Made by a program: the position numbers and the translations under genes
Notes under the pieces: generated by a model
Seen by the model: the letters and a program-made list of their open reading frames with translations, nothing else
Told to the model about the DNA's origin: nothing
The model's database searches: none
Part shown: piece after piece, positions 33,967 to 45,947 of the stretch
Position numbering within the stretch: position 1 is the stretch's first letter
Layout of the letters: every line of letters starts with the position of its first letter
Assembly: GCA_000827265.1 (NCBI GenBank)
Contig: KN834759.1
Span: forward strand, 663,666-727,665
DNA from: Collybiopsis luxurians FD-317 M1
Lineage: Eukaryota; Basidiomycota; Agaricomycetes; Agaricales; Omphalotaceae
DNA length: 64,000 nucleotides
Reading direction: 5' to 3'

Positions 33967-36382
33967 ATGCTGTCCAAAGAGGAGAAGGCGTGGGCGAAAT
34001 TTCAATGGAATTCTTTTATCGACCACCAGAATAGAAAGATCATCGCCGACTTTTGGAATCCAATACACTCTGCATTCTTCACCAAATTTCCTATCATATC
34101 TCCAGATGTAACTGAAATAGATCAGGAATCTTGTGCTGCCGCAGCCCGCAAAAGTGAAGTTAAATTTCGAATAAGTATGTTGAACTAGTATATATCTATA
34201 TATGCGTACTCATTTATTGTTTAGTCTCTGAAAAATTTCTTCGAATCACTCAGGTAATAACAGTACATGGAAATCCAGAGCACAAGCAAAGGATACTGTC
34301 AACTTGTACATCCTGGGACAACCTTCCAGCTGTCCTTCCAGGGCTAAACTGCATGCTCGATCGCACAAGAAGAAAGAAGTTTACTTCAGTCTGTTTTATA
34401 ACACTGAGTGCAAGCTGAAAGTCGATGCAGAGATTGCCTTGCATAGTGAAGGTATCACCAAAAGCAAGCGTATGTCAATTTGTAACAAGTACACCAATGA
34501 AGGTTGGGAGGCAGCTCAGAAGGATCCGGAGAAGATGAAGCAGATAGAGGAGGTACTCAACACTGAAAAGGCTGCGAAGAAGGAACCAGAGGAGATCATC
34601 CCAGAAGAAAAGTCTGAGAAGATTGTCAAGCTCAATGGTGAAACACATGCAGAGTGAGTGTTGATATCCTCTATCGATAAATTTACTCAAATTTTTTCTT
34701 CTCCTTAGCTTCATGCGAACCCTTTGATCACTGACTTCGCCACAAAAATTGGTACTGTCGGTGACCTAGCAGTTTCTATTCTGGCTGCAGGCTTTGACCC
34801 CAACAATGACCATAAACTTCAATCTTATGGGTAAGCGAGAGTGCTTGCTATATTTTCTTGCCTCCTCACAGCTTGAATAATAGATTTCACTATGGAACCG
34901 ATGTTCACAGGCAAGCATTCGACAAGGCCATGCCCGACTACCAAAACCAAGTCCATAGACTGTTCCTCAACTTTGCCAGCACAGCACTGAGTAATTAAGT
35001 TCTTTCCATGTCTTAGTTTACATGTATCTTATCAGATTTTGTCTAGGTAAGAGACCAACTGAGTCAGCAGAAAACGTCGGTATTCCCTCTGATGCCCAGG
35101 CCAAAACTACATCCGCTGAAGGAAAAGAAACTTCAATGGCAAATTCCACATCCTTGACACAGTTGTCCACGAATGCTTCTGCTTCTTCATTGCGGTCAAC
35201 CTCCATGGGGGCAGATTCTGCCTCTTTGGATGTATATCCAGTGTCTTCAACACAGTCCTCATCTTCCATTTCCTGTCTGGAATCTAGGACCGAGTCTGGT
35301 TCATCAGGAGATTGTAGTCCAGCTACTGTCACACAATCTTCTCCTATCGAACCCTTGTCCCCCATTATGGAGTTTTCCCTGTTGACAGCAGCTGCATCAT
35401 CACAACAATTCAAGCTTTGTCTTCAGCAGATGCCACTTCATCATCAGTTGCTTCTTCTACCGTTGTGTCTCCAAAACAAAGGCCTCAGCCATCACCCACA
35501 TTCCCTGCGTCTGCCACTGAAATTGCAGCTGAAGGTGTCTTGCAACATTGTTCGACTTATGTGCAGACAGCCTCAGGCCAGCTCTCACTTCCTTCTGCTC
35601 ATGCACAAATCAACTCAAACTGGGATGTAGACTGGGGAGCAGAATGGGCTTCCAACAGCTGGGTTACCTATAGCCTCCCAACTCCATCTCCACCTCATCT
35701 CCTAACTTGCACAAATTGCATCTTGGTTTACCAGGGACTGTGGCATCTTCCCTTCTGTTTGGCAACCCCAGCCTGACTTTGGTGCTTAGTGATTCAGCCA
35801 CCATGCATCCCAATACCAGCTCCTCATCTACGACATCTTTAGAGTGTCTTTCTGGGGTTGCCCTTCTAGCAGCCACAATTGGCAACAATCCCTTGAACAG
35901 TTTCTGACCAGTTGATATCAGAGATTTTGATGTGTTTGCAGATGGAGCAGTTGTAGCTAGTAAAGAGAGTGAGTCTCAGGCTCTAGCTGGTAGTAAAAGG
36001 GGAAGCAGTAGAGGCAGGGGCAGAGGGGACAAGCTAAGGGGAAGGGGAGGGAAAATACTTCACCAAGCACCTGCACGGCTATCAAAGACCCCACAGGCAG
36101 ATAAATGGAATTCCGATGCACCAGAAAAGGAGAATGATCCTCTGTCACCCTTGGCTGTATGTCTATCTATGTCTGCCCCAACTGCTTCCACCTCGCTTTC
36201 CACCGCCTCTGATGCAATCCATAATCCTCCTCACCTCCTCGATTCAGTCAGAAGAGTCTTGTGGATATCCCAAGACCCCCTGAAATTGATTGTCCAAGGT
36301 GCACAAAATAAAAACTTGATAACATCGAAGAGGTCCAGGGAAAGGAGCCAAAAAGACCAACCCTTTTGTAAATCTATAGCGC
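33967..36382 (+). pseudogene. Ser/Pro-rich orphan gene, probably decayed
   Basis: Starts MLSKEEKAWAKFQWNSFI. Exon 33967-34174 joins 34254-34653 in phase (ISNNSTWKSRAQAKDTVNLY, ILGQPSSCPSRAKLHARSHK, then an acidic/basic helical part). The next block (34,709-34,830, ANPLITDFATKIGTVGDLAV) follows only with a frame slip near 34,725. A short exon at about 34,884-34,990 (FHYGTDVHRQAFDKAMPDYQ) and a long low-complexity Ser/Thr/Pro part (35,048-35,900) with further frame changes near 35,400 and 35,700 end in a basic RGRGRG segment. It looks like a multicopy Agaricomycete orphan family with no known function. It could be an active gene with introns I misplaced, but at least two slips suggest decay. 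Confidence 0.5.
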
Positions 36383-36384
36383 AC

Positions 36385-36785
36385 CCCCAGGTAATACTGT
36401 TACTTATTCGATGTTTGACAACATTCTATTAATGTCCGCGTACTTATCAACATGTATTTACTATGCATGAATCTCGATTCTAAGTACTCGACGGACTGTT
36501 GCAAATGCAAAAATATTATTTGCACAAAGGCAAAGCCTCAAGCTATACTCTACACATTTACTCTTCAGTGTTGCGGTCCCAATGTTACTGCGCCCAGTAG
36601 CTGCATACGGGAGTGTGGAACTGACCGATACACCTGCGAGGGTTTTTTCATCAAAACTTACTGAGCACATTTTTGTCATTGGCATTGAGATTGGTGTCAC
36701 CATAGAGATCTAAAATCCAAGGCCGCTGCGAAAGTTACAACAGTAAATAAGTCATTCAAATTCATCATTAATAATGCTCTTACAT
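36385..36785 (-). pseudogene. Truncated copy of the secreted kinase-like gene
   Basis: Nearly collinear with two parts of the gene at 45.8-46.9 kb: its 3' flank (about 45,800-45,955) joined directly to the exon 3 start, exon 2 and intron 1 (about 46,570-46,840). Roughly 600 bases containing the catalytic part are missing, with the junction near 36,565. Shared landmarks include GGTGTCACCATAGAGATCTA and TGCGAGGGTTTTTT. Most differences are CpG in the full gene against TpG or CpA here. Confidence 0.88.
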
Positions 36786-39700
36786 GGAAAAGACTCCAAA
36801 GGAGAATGAGAGAGAATGAACATTCGAACATTCAAAACATGGTCCAAGTCTAGGAAAGGGGGAAGGGAGAGGGGTAGTCTAAAGTCCAATGAATAGCAAG
36901 ATAACCTTGAACTTTTGGGTGTTACTCAACCCATTATTCTTGAATGTTACCCCAAGCATTCAAGTGTCAGGATCAAGCTTTTCCCCCCTCGCAAGGAGCC
37001 TCACAGCTTTGTTATCGGATCTCTGTACCACCTCCATGATCGCTTGCACTGCAGGGGATTGTTCGACCAATCCAGATCCACCTCCACCTCCCGCTCCGAT
37101 TCCATATATATAGTCAGTACCTGAACCATACTAGATAATTTTGCAAATGCAAGATAGATCCAGATAGCCATTTCTTACAATTTATAATTCAATGTAGGTA
37201 TCACTGGCATTGTGCAGTGTTCGCCTCAAGGCCTTCATTTGAGTGGCTAATGTTAACATGGTTAATTAACCCTTAAGGGTAAGACCACATGATATCAAAT
37301 CAAGAGAAGCCCAATGAGCACTCATTTTCACTGTAATTATTAGTGTTGCTCTCAAAAGGTGGCCTGTGGGACTTCTTCGAAAAATGAGAAAAGTGAATCA
37401 GAGCCACTACTAAAAGCATACTGCCTAGATGCTTGAAGTTTCATGCCCCGGGCCACATCAGATCTCAATATACCTTGAATCATGGTTAAAACAAGATATA
37501 TGTCAATCTATTGCCTTGCACTGAACTTATGAATATTGCCATTACTAAATGTTGGGGGAAATGAAGGCATTGGCAATGATTATAAGGGGGTTGAATTAAT
37601 TTTTTGGCTTGTTCTATCTTCTTAATCATTGAATTGCCCTTAAATTGAAATTAATTTGATGTCTATTTAAGTCTTAAGGTCTTAAGGAGAACATCGGCAT
37701 TGTGTCGTGAAAGAAGCTGTCATGTACAGGAAACCAAATTACAAGTCCGGAATGAAATGGAGGAATCATCTTGCCAGGATACTTGACCTTTTTCCCATGC
37801 CACTTGAGTTGCTCTGTATATCAATTTTTTCCCCATATATGGACCTGTCACTTTTTGTGACTCCTGTTACATTGTGTGATTTATGCCCACCATCATCTCT
37901 GTACCTTCCCTTCCCTTTTTTACTACTGGGTACCTTCTTAGTATGTATTCATATTGTTTTTTTTTGTATACTCGAGCGATATTCCGGTCCATAATGCAGG
38001 CATGGTAATAGCAATTGGTCGGCGTAAGCGGAACACACAGCTAGGGGAGGATATAGTTCATTTCACAACATTTATCATAGATTCGCTGTAAAATCTCATT
38101 CGGGACCTTGGGTACAGGTGTAAGCAGAGAAATTAAGCCCTATATTCCAGTATACAGCTCTCACAGTCTTGATTTCCAAGCCAGCCAATTCCAGCTATCA
38201 TCATCATTGCAATGTATTTCACTCAATCCAGCCTCTTTCTGTCCACCATTCTGCTTGAAACTTGGTAGAGCTTGTGATTTATATTGTAACTTCTCTATGT
38301 CCAGATTCTGGGCTCTCTCCTTTTGTTGTTATATGTCACCGATCCCTCATATAGTGAGCGGCACTGTTTTCTTCACTTTAAGCATTTTCCCATGGCTCTT
38401 TTTCTTTCCCACAGGTGATGCGCCAGTGAACTGCTCAATGCTACCACTGTCTTGCGCATTAGCAGGTAGTTCTTAACAAACTACTCAACTTAACCTACAA
38501 TATGAAATAATACCAGACTTTGTGGTTGTGAGTGCATTTGAAGTGTGCACCCAACTTTGCCCTCTACTCTAGTTACTTCATATATTGTAGATAGTTGGCT
38601 GTTGTCAGCAATGCAGTATGTGCTTGTTAGCAGTGTCCAGACTTGTACATCCCACACACAAAGCATGATGACCCACATCCCCAAAGTATCCAGTACCATT
38701 TTAGTCTTTTCTTTGATTGTATCAAACATACAGTTACATACTCTGTATTGACCTAAAAATGCACTTCCAACTAGTGATGCTGCGGCAAAGCTGAAGGCCC
38801 TTCCGGCTCAAAATTTGAATTGATTTTTTGCATTTAATGATAGTGTATGGAACTTACGAGGGTAATCCAACTGATGGAGAGAGATTATATGCATGTCTTT
38901 AAAGGAGACAAGGTATTGATCTATACACTTGGTGAATGAGCATTTAGTAAATACATTTTTGGGGGCCAGCTTGTGCCGAGCCGCAGCTCCGATCAATATT
39001 TTGTGAATACAACCTGGACTGCAGGATTTGAGTTTATGATATTGCTAGTGTAGGAAGGGCTTAAACATGGGAAACTCACAGTACATAGGTTAAAGCTACA
39101 ATTCTCACACCAAAATGCAAAATTAAATTAAGCCAGAAGAGTTTTCAGCTAAGCCGCGGCAACACCGCTTCCAATTCATTCCAGGTTTCTGATTACTTAT
39201 ATACTGTTCCTTCTGTAAGTCTTGATTCTATTTCCACAGTAGTACCTACCGAATAGGAAAAAATTTCCTGGGCATTAGGCATGGTATCCTATTGAGGTTG
39301 TCATTTTGGTCAACATGGTCATAATACTTCCGTGCCAGACCTTGCCAGGTTATCTCACAGAATGGCCATAGTTTGTCATTATCCAATCAAACTAGTTACT
39401 ATGCAAAGGCCCATTAAAATGAATTTTTTTTTGTCGGCTCTTGGGTACTATAGCCAAATGGATGCTTATATGTTGTGTGATCCTACATTTTCACTAGAAG
39501 TAGCAACTCCGGTATTGTGCTTGCTACTCCTTTGGAAAACTGGTTTGTACATTACTCAGCAATTTTACTCAGTGTTAGTGAAGTACTTAGATAGAACTTG
39601 TACCTAACTTATAAATGATGCTGTGGGTGTTGTCTTGACCCATCTTTGACAATTTGTTCCAAATTCAATAGTGACTTTTTTTGTAAGAATGGCAAAGTTT

Positions 39701-40048
39701 CACACTCATCCTAATGTCAGATAACAAAAGTTGGTGAGTCCAGAAGAAGGAAGGTCTTGTATTGGTTATCAAATAGTAGCTACAAATCATACATTGAAAT
39801 TTGATTGAAAAATAAATAAAATTGTGCAGATCAGTTTTCAGCTGAACATTGACACAAGGGAGTGACATATTGCAGGGCTTATCCAAGAGAAATCTCCATG
39901 GAGAAAAATTCCAGACAGTTACAATTAGTACTTTGATTTTTTTGAGTGGAAGTAAGAATTTTGTAGCTTTCAGCTAGTATCATAGGTTCAAGCAGCAAAT
40001 TTTTTCAAAGTAATCAAACTTCACAAAAAGCTAGCCATCAACTGTACC
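36786..40048. other. Long AT-rich stretch without an intact gene
   Basis: The longest open frames (37,707-37,994; 38,108-38,476) give no recognisable protein. Near 39,275-39,318 a short match to the last exon of the 7TM gene is present (separate entry). No terminal repeats or RNA genes were identified. Composition resembles the decayed transposon regions at 11-12 and 52-54 kb. Confidence 0.4.
39150..39320 (+). pseudogene. Fragment of a 7TM orphan gene
   Basis: AGGCATGGTATCCTATTGAG at about 39,277 matches the exon 6 start of the 7TM gene (AGGCATGGTATCCAGTTGCA) and continues as VVILVNM, similar to VIILINQ. Upstream similarity is faint. Only a scrap remains. Confidence 0.4.
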
Positions 40049-43000
40049 TTACTTCTTTGATTTCTTCAACCGCTGAAAAACAAGTTTCAATGGGGTCCGC
40101 TCTTTTGCTTTTCTTGCTAGCTGTTTTTGTATAGAACTGAGATACTTGAAACATCTTATGGTTCTAGGATGTTTATCGCCTAGTACCTCTTTGAAGAGTT
40201 CAATAGCTGACTGAAGAAGCAGGAGAGCCTCATCCTGGCTGCCCAGGCAGTACAGAGTCTTGCTTAGATTATACATCCGAGTAATAGTATCTGGATGCTT
40301 GTTCCCAATAACTCTCTGAGACATCTCAAGTAGAGACTTTTGGAGGGCCAATGCATCACTGTATCGTTCAAAATGAAAATAAGTCTCTGATAAATGCTGT
40401 ATCTGGGTAAGTGTAGCTGGATGATCACTACCCAAAATTCTTTGAAATGTTTGTACAGCTGGTTCTTGAAAAGACAGTGCCTCTGAGAATTGACCTGCTT
40501 CAGCATGTATCCATGCAAGAGTCTGGATCTGATCAAGTGTTTCAGGATGATCATCACCCAGGAGCTTTTTTGAGATATCTGGAAGAGGAATCTGGAGTGA
40601 TAATGCTGTCTGGTGGTGACCCAATTTACTATGGATCACCCCCAAATTTAGCATTCTAGATAATGTACTTGGATGTTCTGTCCCTAAGATTCTCTTGGAA
40701 ATTTCAACCAAAGGCTCCTGAAGCTTCAAAGCCTCATCAAGTTGCCCTAACTCACTGTATGTCCACCCTAAATTCTCAATGCAAAATAGTGTTATTTCAT
40801 CCTCCGCACCCAGAGCTTCTGTCGATAAAGCAACCAAAGGTTCCAAAAGCTTCAATGCACTGTCATACTGGCCTAGTTTACCATATGTCCATCCCAAATT
40901 GGAAATACGGGATAAGGTGTCTGGGTGTTCCTCTCCCAGAACTCTCCTGGTGATATCAACTGAAGGTGCCTCAATCTTCAAAGCCTCATCATGTTGGCCT
41001 AGTTTACCATATGTGTATCCAAGTTCTTGAATGTAAGTAAGGGTATCTGAATGCTCTTCACCTAGAACTTTCCTGGAAATGTCAACTAGAGGTTTCTGAA
41101 GTTTTAGTGCATCACGGTTTTGGCCTAGTAGACCATATGTATATCCCAAAATCTGAATGCGTTTCAAAGTGTCCAGATGTCCTGCTCCAAGAACTCTTTC
41201 AGAGATACTGACCAAATGTTTCTGAAGTTTCAAAGCCTTATCATGTAAGCTTAGTTGATCATATGTCCATCCCAGATTCTGCATGCGGGATAAGGTATCA
41301 GGATGTTCTGCTCCTAAAACTCTCTGAGAAACTTCTACCAAGGGCTCTTCAAGTTTCAAGGCCTTGTCAGACTGACCTAGCTGACCGTAGGTGTATCCAA
41401 GATTCTGAATGTGGGATAAAGTGTTTGGGTGTTCTGCTCCCAAGAGTCTCTCAGAAATATCAACCAAAGGCTCCTGAAGTTTAAGAGCCTCCTCATGTCT
41501 TCCCAATTTCCCATATGTGTACCCCAAGTTCTGAGTGCAAGATAAAGTATCAGGATGGGTTGCTCCCAGAACTTTTTGTGAAAACTTAACTAGGGGTTCC
41601 AGAAGTTCCAATGCCTCAGTTATCCTACCCAGATTACTATATGTAACACCCAACTTTGCAAGTCTGGATAGTGTCTGTGGATGATCCACTCCTAGAACTC
41701 TCTTTGAAATGTCAACTAAAGGCTCAAGTAGCTCCAGACTATCACCGTGTCTCTCCAGATTATCATATATTAAGCCTAGGCTTTCCATGCAAGATAATGT
41801 ACTGGGATGTTCTGCTCCCAGAACTCTTTTTGATAGATTGATCACAGGTTCTACAAGTCTCAACGCCTCATTATATTTTCCCAGCTTGTTATATGTCATT
41901 CCCAAATTTTGTTTATGAACAAGTGTAAATGGGTCTTCTGTAGCAAGCATTTTGAGGATGATTTCAAGCAATGATTCCCGGATCTCAAGTGCCTTCTGGT
42001 AGTTGCCGGTCTCATACCATAAGTTGGCGCCAGCCAACTGTACAGTGTATTCACCATGGTCCAAAATACCTCCAATACAGTGAAGTGATAGCTTTCTGGC
42101 TAAAGCAATGTCCGCTCCTGTTAAATCTTGAATTGATGCAGTGATCATGCCTTGAGCCCACAAGAGCCCTGTATTCATTTCTTCCCCAAAACTATCCTTG
42201 ATCCATTGGTGTACCAGGGGATGAATTGAGTATGTGTCTCCTGCATGAACTTGCAGTAATGAATATGAATTGATCTGCGCAACAATCTCGTCAAACTTAA
42301 TATCATCCCACTGCTGTAACTTCAGCTCATGAAGAAATTCCCTGGCCTTAATGATAGATTGAGCTTTCCCAAGAGGTTCATGAATGTTATCAATATACTG
42401 GACAGCCCTTTGAAAAAGGATTCTGGGAATGTTTTCATAGTGTAGTTGTGAACACATTTTCAAAAACTTCTTACTGGTCTCATCTAGTTCTTGCCAACTT
42501 AAGTCCCATGTTGTATAAACTGTGAACCTATAGTTGTCTGATAATTGGGAGAGATTCCTCTTAAACAATTGCTTCTGCTGATTTTTTAACCTGTTCAAGT
42601 AGCCATGAAGACACTTTTGTTGATATATATAAGCCCCAGCTTGAACAACAGCAAGAGCAAAATAATGCAGCTTTTTAGCAATCATTGCAATCATCTCTTT
42701 ATCCTTTTCAGATGGTACATGTTTGATTGCATGTTTCATGAGAAGTTGAGTGGCATCATCAGGTTCCATATTTGTCAACTCTCTGGAGTTTTCTGTCAGC
42801 TGTACCAAGCCTGAATTTCTAGATGTAATAATAATATTTCCATGGCTGCTTGATGGTAAAAATGGTCCCAAAGGTAGGTTAGGATTATCTGCATTGTCTA
42901 GCAGAATCATCCACTCTTCCTTGTGATTATGCAGCCAATCTAAACCAGATATCCAGGAGGGTTCTGCTAGCCCATGTCTCTTTGCAATATCATAGTAACT

Positions 43001-43502
43001 TGCTTTTATCAAGTCCTCGGAGCTAGCATGAATGAAGTATGTCTTGTTGAATCTGGAAAGCATTAGCTGATCTCAACCTAATTTAACATTGAGTCAAAAA
43101 TTGAGACCTACTTTTGGCCAAATTTTCTAATAAACTCCAAAGCACACTGAGTTTTCCCAGCACCACCTAATCCGTATAAGAGAAAAATTTTCCTCTGGTT
43201 GAGGGTCTTGGACATTGAAGTATTAACAAAGTAATCTTCCATAATGCTCAATACATCCTCTCTTCCTGTAAAGAATGAAGTTGATGTGGGGCAATGGCTC
43301 ATTCCTTCTTGATATCCTGCAGAATTATGTCAGTAATGAAGTAAGCTAGCCTTACAGGAGCTATGGAAAAACCTGGGTGCACATCTGACTGTAACTGCAC
43401 TTGAGCTTGTATAGCACTTTCATTCCTGGTATACGTTACTGTGTTTGCAGCAACGAAGGTCGGATTTCCGTCCACTGCAAACCTCTCTGCATTAGCAAAC
43501 AT
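40049..43502 (-). CDS. NB-ARC / TPR protein (fungal NLR-like)
   Basis: Three exons (43373-43502, 43112-43316, 40049-43052), all junctions in phase, encode 1112 residues. N-terminus: a short MFANAERFAVDGNPTFVA segment as in many mushroom NLR-like proteins. The NB-ARC NTPase follows, with P-loop YGLGGAGKTQ (about 91-100), Walker B WMILLDNAD (about 159-167) and an arginine-finger-like IIITSRN. After a helical linker come 15 tandem 42-residue TPRs of kinesin-light-chain type (about 470-1095; consensus LGAEHPDTLSRMQNLGWTYG), then a Lys-rich tail. In the family ATP binding drives oligomerisation on ligand sensing by the repeats, with proposed roles in non-self recognition and programmed cell death. 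No effector domain is recognisable upstream. The frame is intact. Exon 3 acceptor choice decides the KFNKTYF junction. Confidence 0.9.
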
Positions 43503-44109
43503 CTGAGGCCTACATGGAATTTATCAATTGCTAAGTGCTGTGTTTGATTAGTGAGACATACAAGGATGGCTGATTCATGTCAACGATTCGATTACTAAAA
43601 TTTTATCCCAATTTGATTGTAAACTGATTTTCAAAAGTAAGTAACGTCGAATTGAGTAACTACCGTTACAGACTCACAGCCTTCTGATGATGCGAGTACC
43701 AGCGGGATGGCAAAACGCCTTGAGCTCTTAGGGACCTTTATATCATGAGAACTGAGGCTATATTAACTTCAATACATTTTCTGATCACAAGGGTTATTCA
43801 ATTAGTAGCCTAGCGTTCATGAGACTTGTCACCTGAATAATTGCGGTGACAGCTCGATCCGAATTAAAGACGGAAAACTCGCAGCTGAAGTTCCGACAAT
43901 TTTAGTCCGGTTCCTATCACAAGCAAGGCCGCTCCAGAATGAGCCTGCAAAAACTGGATGGTGACTTCAACAAAAGACCATGCCCACCCGAATATTTATC
44001 AGCCCTAGTATATGACGAGTACGCTGCCATGGGCAAAGGATACGGTCACATTGGCGTCGGGCAAACATAAAGAAGGTACTCTAGTGAGACAAGCGAGACA
44101 AAGTTTATT
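43503..44109. other. 5' flank of the NB-ARC/TPR gene
   Basis: No gene recognised. It should contain the promoter of the NB-ARC/TPR gene; no clear TATA element seen. Confidence 0.4.
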
Positions 44110-45560
44110 CTTTTATACGTCCAGCATCTGAGAAAAGGGAAAAAGCTTTTCCTCTGGTTTTATCTTCAACGAAATAGTCCCTTCCATACCTCCGACGAAG
44201 TCAGAACCCACCATACTCCAAGTCGTTGGGCTATTTAGGGCGAGGGCGAGTCTGCGATGTAGACCCATTAACTGCAGGGCGTATTGCTCCTTGAGGGGGT
44301 ATTCTGCACCGGCTATAAGGCCATGGTTTATGTCTCCAGGCGGAAGCCAATTCAGTATTGGCAATAGAATTGGTTCTACAAGTTTTGTTAGTTTGCGCAA
44401 TGGTAAAGTGCAAGGACATCGGGGCACCTCTCGAAGTTGTGCATATGATGATGGTAGAAGGATGCGAGAAAGGGCATATATACACAGCTAGGTACCAAAG
44501 GCTCCATCAATTCCTGTCACGACTCAATTGAGAATCTGTATACAAGCTGGCTATGATACCTGCAAACGCCCAAGCATCGCTTCAGCTCGTAATTGGTGTG
44601 GGGCGTTTTATTCCCTCGCTTCGTGGAGATGCAGTTCTCATCGATTCCATTGCCCTTCAAACCAAGGCAGTACGTCCTCATGTTCGACATGAGGTTCCTC
44701 AACGTCATCTGGTCGTTCCTGCAATTGTAAATGCTAGCCGCTGACACGCTCCCATTTCCACAATTAATTGAAACAGTAAAATTCCTTCGTCATATTATGA
44801 CTGCAAGATTGTTGCTATCCTGGATATCGGTTTCGATGACCTTTACAAAACACAGGTGCAGATAGTGCAAGGACAGTCATTTGATAGAAGAAACATCGAT
44901 GGAAGGCCATCAACCTGTGTTGACCTCATGTCGAACATGAGGACTGTAATTTTTTTTTTTTCCAAATTTAGTGTTTCAATTTCAAGATGGTGTATACGAC
45001 ATCACATCTCCCCGAAGCAAATGAATAATACTGCCTCCCCCAATTATACGTTCAGAAGCGATGCTTAGGCGACCGAAGATACCATAGCCAGCTTAAATCC
45101 AAGATTTTGAATTGACTGGGCTGATTATCTGACCGGAACTGACGGATTTCTGGGTAAGCGCTTTGTTAGCTATGTATATATGTCCTTCCTTGCATCTTTT
45201 TACCCCCGTCGTCTCAATGGACAATTCGGAGAGGTGCTCTGACTTCTATCCTTTCACAGGTGCATATAACTAACGAAACCTCTAGCACCTATTCTATTGT
45301 CAGCGTTGAGCTGGCTTCTGTTTCAATACATAAACGGTGGCTCGGAAGGTTCCCTCCTCAAAACGCACTTGTCCGACCGCCTAACAAACCTAAACCAATA
45401 TCTGGATCCCGTAGTGGAGGTTCATCTTCCACTGATAAGTGGCAGTAGGCCAAAGACAGGCTGGAGTACGATGGTTTTACTATTTGGGAAGGTACAGAAG
45501 GGGAGAATGTACCAAGAATAAGGAGAATAAAAGCGGAGGAAGAGAGACTTTACTGGTCAC
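44110..45560. repeat. Diverged inverted duplication of an unidentified gene
   Basis: Left arm 44,110-44,760 read on the minus strand aligns with right arm about 44,860-45,540 read on the plus strand. Anchors: CCTCATGTCGAACATGAGGA in both; GAAGCGATGCTTGGGCG (left) with GAAGCGATGCTTAGGCG (right); ATCATAGCCAGCTT with ACCATAGCCAGCTT; CAATTCTATTGCCAATACTG with CTATTCTATTGTCAGCGTTG; ACTTGGAGTATGGTGG with GGCTGGAGTACGATGG. About 90 bases separate the arms. Both arms contain short protein-like frames (LASAWRHKPW against LASVSIHKRW) but many stops, so each seems to be a decayed half of a head-to-head gene pair. The family is not recognised. Confidence 0.7.
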
Positions 45561-45947
45561 TACATTTCTGGATCGTGAATGATTTACGCCCAATAGTCCA
45601 GGAACTCACTGCTGATTGCAAACGTAAAAAAATACAGTTTACTCCGTTTGTTTAAAGATAATACCCCGTGCATGTTTGCCCGACGCAAATGTATCCGTGT
45701 CCTTCGCGCATGTAAAGCCAACACAGAGGACAATTGCGACTTTGTGTGTCCGCGGTGGGCAACTGATTCTTAGATAGTTATCCGCAGCCTTAAACGCACC
45801 CCGCGAATAATACCATTATTCGATGTTTGACAAGACTCTATCAACGTCCGCGTGCTTATCAACGTGTATTCACGTACTCAACGGACTGTGACAAATGTAA
45901 AAATATTATTCGCACGAAGGCGAAGCCTCAAGCTATACTCCACATCT

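Noticed and set aside
44675..44942. A small MITE bounded by CCTCATG-type inverted repeats
   Set aside because: The two motifs are explained as corresponding positions in the two arms of the larger inverted duplication; similarity extends far outside them.
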